From positions 434,001 through 498,000 of the forward strand of contig NZ_JACBFY010000004.1 of NCBI RefSeq assembly GCF_021401245.1: a stretch of DNA of 64,000 bases, given 5' to 3'. Shown here in pieces: positions 20,103 to 28,655 of the stretch (the first letter of the stretch is position 1; every line of letters begins with the position of its first letter). The stretch comes from Pseudacidovorax sp. NFM-22. GTDB lineage: Bacteria; Pseudomonadota; Gammaproteobacteria; Burkholderiales; Burkholderiaceae_C. The position numbers and the translations under genes are program-made. Below the pieces are notes generated by a model that searched no databases, had not been told where the DNA came from, and saw only the letters and a list, made by a program, of their open reading frames with translations.

Positions 20103-20226
20103 ACCGGGCGCTCGATCGGCCGGCATGAGGGTTGTGGGCTTCCGGTGGCGGTTCGAGGTCATGGCCGGAGTCATGCCATTGCAGCAACGATGCTTGAGGC
20201 GTGTCTCGCTTCTTCAGGGCTGTGCA

Positions 20227-20253
20227 GGGCTTCGACAAGCTCAGCCCGAACGG
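20227..20253 (+). repeat. REP-like dispersed repeat
   Basis: GGGCTTCGACAAGCTCAGCC then CGAACGG. The same motif recurs at 28429, 28463, 28520 and 62163-62221, and degenerate forms occur near 32036. Confidence 0.7.
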
Positions 20254-20341
20254 TTGGGGGCGGTGACACGGACGCGTCTGCGCCTTTTCGCCTCTTCGCG
20301 CCTCGCTCCTCGCTCTTCGCGTTTTCGCGTTCTCGTGTCAC

Positions 20342-20405
20342 TGCGTCACTGCGTCACTGCGTCAGTGCGTCAGTGCGTCAGTGCGGGAGTGCGGGAGTGC
20401 GGGAG
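20342..20405 (+). repeat. 8-bp tandem repeat, eight units
   Basis: Eight perfect-length octamers in three blocks: TGCGTCAC twice, TGCGTCAG three times, TGCGGGAG three times. It is noncoding and likely variable in copy number. Confidence 0.9.
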
Positions 20406-20425
20406 TACAGCACCGGCGGTCAATT

Positions 20426-20680
20426 CCGGTCCGGGCGGGGGCGGGCACCGCGGCGTGCGCCTGTGAGGCGCCGAGAAGCGCAGCGTGCCCGGCCGCAGGC
20501 CTGCCGAAGGACAGGCCTGCTTCGTGATCTGACTCGCGGCGTTTGTTTGAGCGGAGCTGCCGTCAGGCAGCGCAGCGAGTTATGCCGCGGGCCGGGTGCG
20601 CGAGCATCGCAGGGGAGTCGGCCCGCAGGGCCGACCGCCTCACTGAAGCACGCCGCGGTGCCCGCCGCCGCCCGGACCGG
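20426..20680 (-). repeat. MITE-like / structured element, copy 2
   Basis: About 255 bp, opposite in orientation to copy 1. The ends are 45-bp inverted repeats (20426-20470 with 20636-20680; about five mismatches) whose outer sequence differs from copy 1. Internal hairpins: GTCGGCC/GGCCGAC at 20617-20635, GCTGCC-GTCA-GGCAGC at 20556-20571, and the same 9-bp stem as copy 1 at 20495-20520. Perfect match to copy 1 over 20488-20540. Confidence 0.8.
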
Positions 20681-20853
20681 CGCACCCGCCTCCGCGAACG
20701 CACCCGCGTCCACGCCTACGTCAACGCCCACGCCTGCAACGACAAGACCAATCGCACAAGCATGCGACGAGACACTGCGCCCCCGTCCTGCGAAAGGCCG
20801 GTGTCATCCGTGACGGCAAGGATCACGGCCCCAACTCATCGGGCCCGCAACCC

Positions 20854-22521
20854 TCAGTGCGGGTCGTCCGCCCCGACGAGCGACGACCGCAACCGGCTGG
20901 GCGCCAGCGCCCCCGCCGAGTCCAGGATCGGGTACGCGATCGAGCAGATGTGCGAGTTGATGCGCTTCAGGTCGCTGATCAGGTCGATGTGCAGTGAGCT
21001 CGTCTCCATGCTCGGCGCCGTGCGGTCCATCAGCCGCGTGAGGTGGGTGTTGGCATAGGCCCGCTCCAGGTCGCGGAAGCGCACCTTCTCCTCCAGGAGC
21101 TTCTGCGCGTCGCGCACATTGCCGTTGAGGAACACGCTCATGCCCAGCCGCAGGTTGGCCACCAGCCGCTCGTGCATCTCCACGATCTCGGCCATGCCCG
21201 CCTCGGAGAAGTTGCGGTGCGGGCGGATCTTCTTGTCCTCGATGTCGGAGATCACCCGCTCGATGATGTCGCCGATCTGCTCCATGTTGATGGTGAAGCT
21301 GATGATGTCGGTCCAGCGCCGGCTTTCCTCCTCGCCCAGCGCCTCGCGCGAGATCTTGGTGAGGTAGTACTTGATGTCCGAGTAGAGCCGGTCGACTTGG
21401 TCGTCCATCTTGCGCAGCTCCTCGGCCAGCCGCAGGTCGTTGCTGCGGATGACCGTGAGCACGCCGATCAGCATGCTCTCGACCACATCCGCCTGGTGCA
21501 GCGCCTCGCGCGCGGCGTTGGAGATGGCCAGGGTGGGCGTCGAGAGGGCGGAAGGATCCAGGTGCCGCGGCCGCGTGCCGGTGGCGGGCGTGCGCGGCAC
21601 CGGCACCAGCTTCATCGACAGCCTGGCCACGGCGGTCGTGAGGCCGATGAAGGCCACGCTCGCGATCACGTTGAAGGCCAGGTGGAACATGACGACCAAC
21701 TGCGCCGGCGAATCCACCAGCGAAGTCGGCGCATGCCGGAGCACCAGCCCGACGAAGGGCGCCGCGATCACCACGCCCAGCAGCTTGAACAGGAAGTTGC
21801 CCACGGTCACCTGCCGCACCGCTGGCGGCGACTTGGCCGTGGTCAGCACCGCCAGCAGGCCGCTGCCCAGGTTGGCGCCCAGCACCAGCCCCAGCGCCAC
21901 GTCCAGCGGCACCACCGCACCGGTGGCCATGGCGGCCACCAGCAGCACCACCGCCAGGCTGGAGTAGGCGACCACCGCCAGCGCCGCGCCTACCGTGATC
22001 TCCAGCATCAGGTCGCTGGTGATCGAGGCGATCACGGCGCGCATGGCCTCGCTCTCGAACAGCGGGCCGGTGGCCTGCACCACGAGTTGCAGTGCCAGCA
22101 GCATCAGCCCCAGCCCGATCAGGATGCGGCCGAAGCGGCCCGCCGCGCTGGCCGGGCGGGTGATCGACAGCACCACGCCCGTGAAGATGAAGAGCGGCGA
22201 CAGCCAGGAAAGATCGGTGGAGAACAGCACCGACATCAGCGCCGTGCCGATGTCCGCCCCGCGCATCACCGCCAGCGCCGAAGGCAGCGTGATCAGGCCC
22301 TGCCCCACGAACGACGAGGTCATCAGCGAGGTCGCCGTGCTCGACTGCACCAGCGCCGTCACGCCGATGCCCGCCAGCGCCGCGGAGAAGCGGTTGCCCA
22401 GGCTGCGCTGCAGGAACCTGCGCAGGTCGCCCCCGAACACGCGCAGCACCCCGGTGCGCACGAGATGGGTGCCCCACACGAGCAGGGCGACGGCGGCAAG
22501 CAGGTTCAGCAGATGCTTCAT
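20854..22521 (-). CDS. Na/Pi cotransporter family protein with PhoU-like domain
   Basis: 555 aa. The N-terminal half has two Na_Pi_cotrans repeats in about eight or nine membrane helices, with the hallmark ALVQSSTATSLMTSSFVGQG and a second GANLGSG block. The C-terminal 200 residues form a PhoU-like helical cytoplasmic domain. Family members carry out sodium-dependent phosphate transport, often efflux. The ATG at 22521 (AAGGAGA upstream) starts the first membrane helix MKHLLNLLAAVALL; longer frames add a non-homologous Arg-rich leader. Confidence 0.93.
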   Translation of the reverse strand: MKHLLNLLAAVALLVWGTHLVRTGVLRVFGGDLRRFLQRSLGNRFSAALAGIGVTALVQSSTATSLMTSSFVGQGLITLPSALAVMRGADIGTALMSVLFSTDLSWLSPLFIFTGVVLSITRPASAAGRFGRILIGLGLMLLALQLVVQATGPLFESEAMRAVIASITSDLMLEITVGAALAVVAYSSLAVVLLVAAMATGAVVPLDVALGLVLGANLGSGLLAVLTTAKSPPAVRQVTVGNFLFKLLGVVIAAPFVGLVLRHAPTSLVDSPAQLVVMFHLAFNVIASVAFIGLTTAVARLSMKLVPVPRTPATGTRPRHLDPSALSTPTLAISNAAREALHQADVVESMLIGVLTVIRSNDLRLAEELRKMDDQVDRLYSDIKYYLTKISREALGEEESRRWTDIISFTINMEQIGDIIERVISDIEDKKIRPHRNFSEAGMAEIVEMHERLVANLRLGMSVFLNGNVRDAQKLLEEKVRFRDLERAYANTHLTRLMDRTAPSMETSSLHIDLISDLKRINSHICSIAYPILDSAGALAPSRLRSSLVGADDPH

Positions 22522-22693
22522 GGACGGGGTGCGTCTCCTTCGTGAAGAGGGGCAGCGGAAAACGGGGCAACCATTCTGCACGCCTCGTGCCAGCCTGGCC
22601 GTAGGCTGAGGACCAGTTCGCCGCCGCCGCTGCATGCGGGTGCGCAGCGACAGCAGAGCGCAGGCCTTGGCCGGTCCGTCATGGATGGGGCGT

Positions 22694-23524
22694 TCAGTCG
22701 ATCAACGCGCCGTTGTCGTGGAAGGGATACGGCCCCTCGAAGACGCCGCTCGCGGCCAGGTGCGTCACCAGCCGCTGGCCGTCCCACGCATGCACGCGGA
22801 AGCCCGGTGGCTCCAGCGTCCAGGCCGAGGGCGCATCGGGCGCCAGGTCCAGGCAGACCTGGTGCGCCGGGGCCGGCGCGGTGCTGGCGATGGTGCCGCC
22901 GAAGCGCACGTCGATGGCGCGGTGCAGGTGGCCGCAGATGATGCGTTCCACGTTGGGGTGCTGCCGCACCAGCGCCTCCAGCTCGGACGCGCCTTCGAGG
23001 AGGCCGATGTCGTCCATGTGGCCGATCAGCGTGCGGAAGGGCGGATGGTGCATGGCGATCACCACCGGCTGGCCGCGGCTGGCCTCCAGCTCGCGGGCCA
23101 GCCAGTCGAGCCGGCGGCTGCACAGCGAACCATGCGAGGCGCCGGGGGTGACGGTGTCGAGCGCGATCAGCCGCAGCGGCCCCACGGCCACGTTGAACTG
23201 CACGAACTCGCCGTCGCCCAGGTAGCCGTGGGTGGGAAAGCTGCGGCGCAGCTGCACCCGCTCGTCATGGTTGCCCGGCAGGAGGTAGAGGGGCGTGGCG
23301 CCCAGGGGCGCCAGCAGATCGGCCAGGTGCGCGTATTCCGCCTCGCGGCCGAAGTCGCTCAGGTCGCCGGTGATGACGATGGCGTCAGGCGCCTGCCGCA
23401 GCCGCAATACGCTGGCCACGGCCTCGCGCAGGTAGGGCGCGGTGTCGATGCGGCCATAGGCCAGGCGGCCGGGCTCGCGGATGTGCAGGTCCGTGAGCTG
23501 CACGAGGAAAGTGGGTCGGGTCAT
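22694..23524 (-). CDS. calcineurin-like metallophosphoesterase (GpdQ/CpdA type)
   Basis: 276 aa with the full dinuclear-metal motif series: QLTDLHI (D12, H14), GDLSDFG, GNHDE, HHPP and GHLHR. It resembles class III phosphodiesterases such as CpdA and the glycerophosphodiesterase GpdQ. It is the last gene of the ABC uptake operon; its start touches the ATPase stop. That context favours a role in degrading an imported phosphodiester, but a cyclic-nucleotide role cannot be excluded. Confidence 0.88.
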   Translation of the reverse strand: MTRPTFLVQLTDLHIREPGRLAYGRIDTAPYLREAVASVLRLRQAPDAIVITGDLSDFGREAEYAHLADLLAPLGATPLYLLPGNHDERVQLRRSFPTHGYLGDGEFVQFNVAVGPLRLIALDTVTPGASHGSLCSRRLDWLARELEASRGQPVVIAMHHPPFRTLIGHMDDIGLLEGASELEALVRQHPNVERIICGHLHRAIDVRFGGTIASTAPAPAHQVCLDLAPDAPSAWTLEPPGFRVHAWDGQRLVTHLAASGVFEGPYPFHDNGALID

Positions 23525-24582
23525 CAGGCAATCTCCGTGGCGGGCATCAGGCGGTCGGCGGTGGTGCGGATGCCCACCTGCTGGTCCTGCTGCCAGGGGC
23601 AGTCGCGGCCGGCTTCGGCCAGCAGTGTCGGCTGGTCGCCGGCGTCCAGCCGCAGCTGCACGCGCTCGCCCAGGAAGGTGCGTTGCACGACCCGGGCCTG
23701 GCCCCAGCCGGCCTGCGGCGGGCCGAGCTCGATGTCCTCGGGCCGCACCAGCAGGGCGGGTTGCGCGGCCAGGCCATCGGGGCAGGGCAGTGCCACGCCG
23801 CCGAGCATCACCACGCCCTGCTGGCGCGCGGCATCGCTGCGGTCCAGCCGGTTCACGCGGCCGAGGAACTCGGCCACGAAGGGATGGGCCGGCGTTCGGT
23901 ACAGGTCCTCGCCGCGGCCCACCTGCACGATGCGGCCACCGCGCATCACGGCCAGGCGGTCGGCGATGGCCAGGGCCTCCTGCTGGTCGTGCGTGACGTG
24001 CACGGCCGTGATGTGCAGCCGGCGCAGCAGCTCGGCCAGCTCGTCGCGCAGCGACTCCTTGAGCTTGGCGTCCAGTGCGGCCAGCGGCTCGTCGAGCAGC
24101 AGCACGCGCGGGCGCACCGCCACCGCGCGGGCCAGGGCCACGCGCTGGCGCTGGCCGCCGGAGAGTTCGGAGGGGCGCTTGTGCTCGAGGCCGTTCAGCC
24201 GTGTCAGCTCCACCAGCTCGCCCACCGTGCGTTCGACCTCGGCCGCTGGCGTGCCGCGGATGCGCAGGCCGTAGCCGATGTTGGCCGCCACGCTCATCTG
24301 CGGAAAGAGGGCGTAGCTCTGGAAGACCATGCCCACGTTGCGCCGCTCCACCGGCCGGTCGCTCACGTCCTGACCGCCGAAGAGGATGCGGCCACCCGCG
24401 TCCATGCCCTCCAGCCCGGCGATCAGCCGCAGCAGCGTGGTCTTGCCGCAGCCCGAGGGGCCGAGCAGGGCCAGCACCTCGCCGGGTTCCACATGCAGGT
24501 CGGTGGGCTGCAGGCCGCGCGTGCCGTCGGCGTAAGTCTTGGCGCAGCGCTCGATGTCGATGGCCGTTCGTTCAAGTTCCAT
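23524..24582 (-). CDS. ABC transporter ATP-binding protein
   Basis: 352 aa. Walker A LGPSGCGKTTLL, signature LSGGQRQRVALARA, Walker B VLLLDEP and the switch His in THDQQEA are all visible. A C-terminal TOBE-like domain follows about residue 240, as in PotA, FbpC and UgpC types. The ATG at 24582 overlaps the end of the upstream permease gene by 11 bases. It energises the two-permease importer encoded upstream. Confidence 0.95.
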   Translation of the reverse strand: MELERTAIDIERCAKTYADGTRGLQPTDLHVEPGEVLALLGPSGCGKTTLLRLIAGLEGMDAGGRILFGGQDVSDRPVERRNVGMVFQSYALFPQMSVAANIGYGLRIRGTPAAEVERTVGELVELTRLNGLEHKRPSELSGGQRQRVALARAVAVRPRVLLLDEPLAALDAKLKESLRDELAELLRRLHITAVHVTHDQQEALAIADRLAVMRGGRIVQVGRGEDLYRTPAHPFVAEFLGRVNRLDRSDAARQQGVVMLGGVALPCPDGLAAQPALLVRPEDIELGPPQAGWGQARVVQRTFLGERVQLRLDAGDQPTLLAEAGRDCPWQQDQQVGIRTTADRLMPATEIA

Positions 24583-25378
24583 GGTGTTTGCGAATGAAGT
24601 CCGCGGCGGCCTGCAGGCCCCAGAGCACGGGCAGGATGACGAGGAAGAAGACGAGGGTGTAGGCCGACCCGATCTCGATGCGGGCCGAGGCATAGCTGTC
24701 GGCCAAGCCCACGGGCAGCGTGCGGGTCAGGGGCGTGTGCAGCATCCAGGTGAGGTTGAACTCGCCCACCGACAGCGTGAACACCATCAGGCAGCCCGCC
24801 ACGATGGCCGGGAACACGGCCGGCACCAGCACGCCCAGGAAGCGCTGCATGAAGCTCGCGCCCAACGTGCGTGCGGCCTCGTCCAGCGCCACCAGCTCAC
24901 GCCGCTGGAAGGCCGAGGCCACGGTGCGCACCATGAAGGGCAGGGTGAAGACGACATGGCCCACCAGGATGAAGGCATAGCTCTGGCGGAAACCCTGCAC
25001 CTGACCGTAGGCCAGGATCAGCGCCAGCGCCGTGGCCAGACCCGGCACGGCCACGGGCAGCGTCAGCAGCTCCTCGAACAGGCGTGCCGCGCGTGTGCGG
25101 CTGCGTGCCAGCGCCCAGGCGCAGGGCACGCCCAGCAGCACGGTGCACAGCACGCAGGTCGCGGCCAGCAGCAGCGAGCCGGTGACGGTGCTGCCGTAGC
25201 TGTCCCACACCTCCACCAGCCAGCGCAGGGTGAAGCCGCTGCGCCAGCCGCGGCCGTAGTTGGTCACCAGACCGGCCAGCACCGACAGCAGCATGGGCGC
25301 CAGCGTGAAGAAGGCCACCAGGCCGGTGAGCGTCGCCAGCACGGGCGAGCGCGAAGTTCCACTGCGTGCCGTCGTCAT
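24572..25378 (-). CDS. ABC transporter permease (second subunit)
   Basis: 268 aa with about six membrane helices and the EAA-type loop ALDEAARTLGASFMQRFLGV that docks the ATPase. The start at 25378 makes an ATGA overlap with the first permease gene and begins MTTARSG; longer frames are noise. With its partner it forms the heterodimeric membrane channel, as in Fbp, Pot and phosphonate-type systems. Confidence 0.93.
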   Translation of the reverse strand: MTTARSGTSRSPVLATLTGLVAFFTLAPMLLSVLAGLVTNYGRGWRSGFTLRWLVEVWDSYGSTVTGSLLLAATCVLCTVLLGVPCAWALARSRTRAARLFEELLTLPVAVPGLATALALILAYGQVQGFRQSYAFILVGHVVFTLPFMVRTVASAFQRRELVALDEAARTLGASFMQRFLGVLVPAVFPAIVAGCLMVFTLSVGEFNLTWMLHTPLTRTLPVGLADSYASARIEIGSAYTLVFFLVILPVLWGLQAAADFIRKHHGT

Positions 25379-26178
25379 GCGCCGGCCTCCCCACTGAAGC
25401 GCCGCGCGATGAAGAGCACGGCCCAGGTCACCAGCCCCAGCGCGATCGACAGCGAGGCCGCGAGCGCGAAGTTGGCGTAGTTGGTGAACTCGTCGTAGAT
25501 GGTGATCGGGATCACCTCGAACTTGCTCGCCAGCGTGAAGGCCGTGCCGAAGGCGCCCATGGCGGTGGCGAAGACGATGGCGCCGCAGGCCAGCGTGGTG
25601 GGCGCCAGCTCGGGCACCCACACGTCGCGGGCGATGGCGAGGCGCGAGGCGCCGAGCGAGCGGGCCGCCTCTTCCAGCGCCGGGTCCATGGATTCGGCCG
25701 CTGCCGTGTAGGCCGCGATGGCCCGTGGCAGCGAGAAGTACAGGTAGGCCAGGAACAGCCCCAGCAGCCCGTAGGCGAAGGTGATCCGCTCGCCGCCCAG
25801 GCTGGACGAGATGTCGGCCACCAGCCCTTGCCGGCCGCCGAGCAGGATCACGAAGAAGCCCACGATCACGCCCGGGAAGGACAGCGGCAGCGTCAGCACC
25901 GCCAGCAGCAGCCGGCGGCCGGCGAAGCGCTGGCGCGCCAGGTACAGGCCCACGGCCGCGCCCAGCACCAGCGTGGCCAGCGTGACCACCACCGACAGCG
26001 CCAGCGTCTGCAGCATGCTCGTGAGATAGCGCGGCTGCGTCAGCACCGCGAAGTAGGCCGAAGCCCCTTCGCGCGCCGGCAGGGCCAGCAGCTGCAGCGC
26101 GGGCAGCAGCCAGAAGGCCAGGAAGAAGATGCCGGCCGGCAGGGCGCAGGCCAGCAGGATCAGCTGCGGTCGCTGCAT
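25375..26178 (-). CDS. ABC transporter permease (first subunit)
   Basis: 267 aa with six or so membrane helices. The EAA loop is ALEEAARSLGASRLAIARDV. It begins four bases after the binding-protein stop and overlaps the second permease by four bases. Its helices LTLPLSFPGVIVGFFVILL and FGTAFTLASKFEVIPITIYDEF are typical of iron, thiamine or phosphonate-type importers. Confidence 0.93.
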   Translation of the reverse strand: MQRPQLILLACALPAGIFFLAFWLLPALQLLALPAREGASAYFAVLTQPRYLTSMLQTLALSVVVTLATLVLGAAVGLYLARQRFAGRRLLLAVLTLPLSFPGVIVGFFVILLGGRQGLVADISSSLGGERITFAYGLLGLFLAYLYFSLPRAIAAYTAAAESMDPALEEAARSLGASRLAIARDVWVPELAPTTLACGAIVFATAMGAFGTAFTLASKFEVIPITIYDEFTNYANFALAASLSIALGLVTWAVLFIARRFSGEAGA

Positions 26179-26182
26179 CGCC

Positions 26183-27193
26183 TCAGCGCGCTTCCTTCAG
26201 GTAGCGCTCGGAGAAGGCCTTCTGCACGCCGGCCATCTTCGCGTAGTCCACCGGCTTGGCGCGGGCGTACTCGCTGGCGGGCAGGAACTGCGCTTCCACG
26301 TCCTTGGGCATGGCGCTGGCGCGCACCGGCCGCAGGTAGGCCTTGGCCCAGACGGCCTGGCCTTCGTCGGAGAGCACGAAGTCCAGCGCCTTCTTGGCGT
26401 CGGCCGCATGCGGCGCCTTGGCCACCAGGCTCATCACGTAGGGCACCACCACCGTGCCTTCGCTGGGGATCACGAAGGCCACGTTGGCGCCGTCCTTGTA
26501 CTTGGCGCGGTAGGCGTTGAAGTCGTAGTCCAGCAGGATGCCGATCTCGCCCGAGAGCACGCGGGCATAGGCGGTCTGCTTGGGCACGATGGGCTCGTTC
26601 TTCTGCAGGGCCTTGAAGTAGTCGATGGCGGGCTTGAAGTCGTCCATGCTGCCGCCGCGCGCCTGGTTCACGGCCACTGCGCCCACGTAGCCAACGAAGG
26701 CCGAGGCCGGGTCCAGGTAGCCCACCAGACCCTTGTATTCGGGCTTGAGCAGGTCGGCCCAGGACTTCGGGATCGGCTTGCCCTTGAGCGCATCCACGTT
26801 GACCATGAAGCCCAGGGTGCCCGAATGGATGGTGAACCAGTGGCCCTGCGGGTCCTTCAGGCCGTCGGGGATGTCCTTCCAGTTGGCGGGCTGGTAGGGC
26901 TGCACCACGCCGTCCTTCTGTGCCTGGATGGCGAAGGTCACGCCCAGGTAGGTCATGTCGGCCACCGGGCTGCCCTTCTCGGCGACCAGCTGCGCGAGGG
27001 CCTGGCCGGAGTTCTTGTTGTCGGGCGGCACGGTGACGCCAGTCTTGGCCTTGATGGTCTTGATCTGGCTGCCCCAGTCGGCCCATTCGGGCGGGCAGTT
27101 GTAGCAGATGGCCGTCTGCGCGAAGGCGGCCGTGGCGGCGAAGCCGGCAGCGGCGACCGCGAGGCGGGTGGCGGCGAGGAGATTGGAGGTCAT
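26183..27193 (-). CDS. ABC transporter extracellular substrate-binding protein
   Basis: 336 aa. A Sec signal peptide (cleaved after AFAQ, about residue 26) precedes a two-lobed periplasmic binding protein of the PotD/FbpA-like class. The mature start has an unusual pair of cysteines, ICYNCPP. AAAGGA precedes the ATG at 27193; it is 47 bp after the LacI gene and in the same operon. Ligand unknown; the downstream phosphodiesterase hints at a phosphorylated organic compound such as a glycerophosphodiester or phosphonate (inference). Confidence 0.92.
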   Translation of the reverse strand: MTSNLLAATRLAVAAAGFAATAAFAQTAICYNCPPEWADWGSQIKTIKAKTGVTVPPDNKNSGQALAQLVAEKGSPVADMTYLGVTFAIQAQKDGVVQPYQPANWKDIPDGLKDPQGHWFTIHSGTLGFMVNVDALKGKPIPKSWADLLKPEYKGLVGYLDPASAFVGYVGAVAVNQARGGSMDDFKPAIDYFKALQKNEPIVPKQTAYARVLSGEIGILLDYDFNAYRAKYKDGANVAFVIPSEGTVVVPYVMSLVAKAPHAADAKKALDFVLSDEGQAVWAKAYLRPVRASAMPKDVEAQFLPASEYARAKPVDYAKMAGVQKAFSERYLKEAR

Positions 27194-27240
27194 GGAAGCG
27201 TTCCTTTGGATGGGGGAGGGACGGACGGAGGCAGGCCGGT

Positions 27241-28299
27241 TCAGCGCGCGGGGCGGCGCCGGCTCTTGGGGGTTGTGGGGGAGGGACGGTTGCTGGCCGC
27301 CGCATGCGGCGGCGGTGCGCACGATTCACCGGTGCGCAGGCGGTGCGGCAGCAGCAGGCTGTCGGCGGGCAGCGGCGTGCGCTGCTCGTCCAGTGCCGCC
27401 ATCAGCAGCTGCGCGGCCCGGCGGCCGATGTCGGCGGCGGGCTGTTCGATGGTGCCGAGGCGCGGCGTGAGTTCGTCGCCCAGCGCGATGCCGTCGAAGC
27501 CCATCACCGACAGGTCCTGCGGTACGCGCAGGCCGGCCAGGTGCGCGGCGCGGACGGCGCGGATGGCCAGCAGGTCGTTGGAGCAGAACAGGGCGGTGGG
27601 CCGGTCGTCGGCGGCCAGGCGCGCGCGCAGTGTGTCGGCCGCGGCTTCGACGAAGGGCACTTCGATCAGCGGCGGCGCATCGAGGCCGGCGGCCGCCATG
27701 CCGGCCAGGAAGCCGCGATGGCGCTGCTGCGAGCGGTCGGACTGCGCGAGCGTGCCGCTCACCATGGCGATGCGCCGGTGGCCCAGTCTGGCCAGGTGCG
27801 CCACGGCCTCGGCCGAGGCGGCCTCGTTGTCGACCGCCACGCAGCAGTGGGCCGGATGCCGGTTGTAGGCCAGCACATAGGGCCGCTGGCGGGCCTGCAA
27901 CCGGGCCAGTGCGGCGGAGGTCTGCGGGTTGGAGATGACCAGCACCATGCCTTCGACTTCGCGGGCGAGCAGCTGGTCGACCGCGCGTTGCTCGGCGTCC
28001 AGGTCGTAGCCGGTGGTCAGCGGCACGATGGCATGGCCGGCCTCGGCCGCGGCCTGGGCCAGGCCTTGCAGGCATTCGGCGAAGGTGGGGTTGAGCAGCG
28101 TGGGCAGCACCACGCCCAGCACCCGGCTGCGCTGGGTACGCAGGGTGCGCGCGCTGGCGCTGGGCAGGTAGCCCAGCTCGCGCGCGACCGATTCCACCAG
28201 CGCGCGCGTGGCGGGCAGCACCTTGTCGGGCGCGTTGAACACGCGCGAGACGGTGGCGATGGAAACGCCGGCCTTGTCGGCAACGGCCTGGATGCTCAT
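27241..28299 (-). CDS. LacI-family transcriptional regulator
   Basis: 352 aa. The N-terminal LacI helix-turn-helix is canonical (IQAVADKAGVSIATVSRVFN), with the hinge helix LPSASARTLRTQRS and a PBP1-type effector domain (VMGFDGIALGDELTP). A perfect-core operator TGTAAACGTTTTCA lies 29 bp upstream of its start, so it probably represses itself and the ABC operon behind it. The last 25 residues are Pro/Ser/Arg-rich and not conserved. Confidence 0.95.
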   Translation of the reverse strand: MSIQAVADKAGVSIATVSRVFNAPDKVLPATRALVESVARELGYLPSASARTLRTQRSRVLGVVLPTLLNPTFAECLQGLAQAAAEAGHAIVPLTTGYDLDAEQRAVDQLLAREVEGMVLVISNPQTSAALARLQARQRPYVLAYNRHPAHCCVAVDNEAASAEAVAHLARLGHRRIAMVSGTLAQSDRSQQRHRGFLAGMAAAGLDAPPLIEVPFVEAAADTLRARLAADDRPTALFCSNDLLAIRAVRAAHLAGLRVPQDLSVMGFDGIALGDELTPRLGTIEQPAADIGRRAAQLLMAALDEQRTPLPADSLLLPHRLRTGESCAPPPHAAASNRPSPTTPKSRRRPAR

Positions 28300-28327
28300 G
28301 CGCGGAAACCTTCGATGGAAAACATCA

Positions 28328-28341
28328 TGTAAACGTTTTCA
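28328..28341. promoter_or_regulatory. LacI-type operator
   Basis: TGTAAACGTTTTCA has the central AAACGTTT palindrome bound by LacI/GalR proteins. It sits 28-42 bases upstream of the lacI-family ATG, in the expected promoter region of the regulator-ABC operon. Confidence 0.7.
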
Positions 28342-28428
28342 TTTGAAGGGTGCATGTGACACCGTCATGACGGAATCCGGTACCGGGATTACCCGCGGGG
28401 CGTGATGCCGGTCAGTTGATGAACATCT

Positions 28429-28546
28429 GTTCGGGCTGAGCTTGTCGAAGCCGGGGCACGGGTCCTTCGACGCGCTCAGGGCGAACGGGTTGGCTGATCC
28501 ACATTGCCCCCGGGGCGGGCCTTCGACAGGCTCAGGTCGAACGGGT
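28429..28546. repeat. cluster of three REP-like repeats
   Basis: One inverted copy (GTTCGGGCTGAGCTTGTCGA) and two direct copies (CCTTCGACGCGCTCAGGGCG and CCTTCGACAGGCTCAGGTCG, each followed by AACGGG). The inverted and direct copies can pair as a hairpin. Confidence 0.75.
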
Positions 28547-28564
28547 TTGGGGCGGCGCGAGCGC

Positions 28565-28593
28565 AAAAAAAGCGCGAGACCGAAGCCTCGCGC
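28565..28593 (-). terminator. intrinsic terminator of the ileS-lspA unit
   Basis: On the minus strand: GCGCGAGGC, loop TTCG, GTCTCGCGC, then seven Ts. The 9-bp stem (one G-T pair) is 62 bases past the lspA stop. Confidence 0.88.
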
Positions 28594-28655
28594 CGTCGTG
28601 CGCCTGCGGGGGCGCCGGGATCACGCAGGAGCGACGGGCGCGCAGCGCGCCCGCC

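Larger units (their letters stand above)
19571..20853. other. 1.3-kb gene-free region with structured repeats
   Basis: No frame here has a ribosome site with recognisable protein content; the open frames are low-complexity and run through inverted repeats. It holds two related hairpin-rich elements (19857-20102 and 20426-20680), a REP-like copy (20227-20253) and an 8-bp tandem array (20342-20405). Bases 19571-19856 and 20681-20853 show nothing I can name. It separates two genes that are both on the minus strand. Confidence 0.8.
28300..28655. other. 356-bp intergenic region: operator, REP copies, terminator
   Basis: No gene seen. From left to right it holds the LacI-type operator (28328), three REP-like copies (28429-28452 inverted, 28463-28490 and 28520-28546 direct) and the lspA terminator (28565-28593). 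Confidence 0.8.

Noticed and set aside
20342-20405. Possible CRISPR array
   Set aside because: Units are 8 bp with no spacers, and no cas gene is in the window.
19671-20813. A 380-codon open frame in the gene-free region
   Set aside because: It runs through both inverted-repeat elements and the octamer array, has no ribosome site and no protein-like composition.
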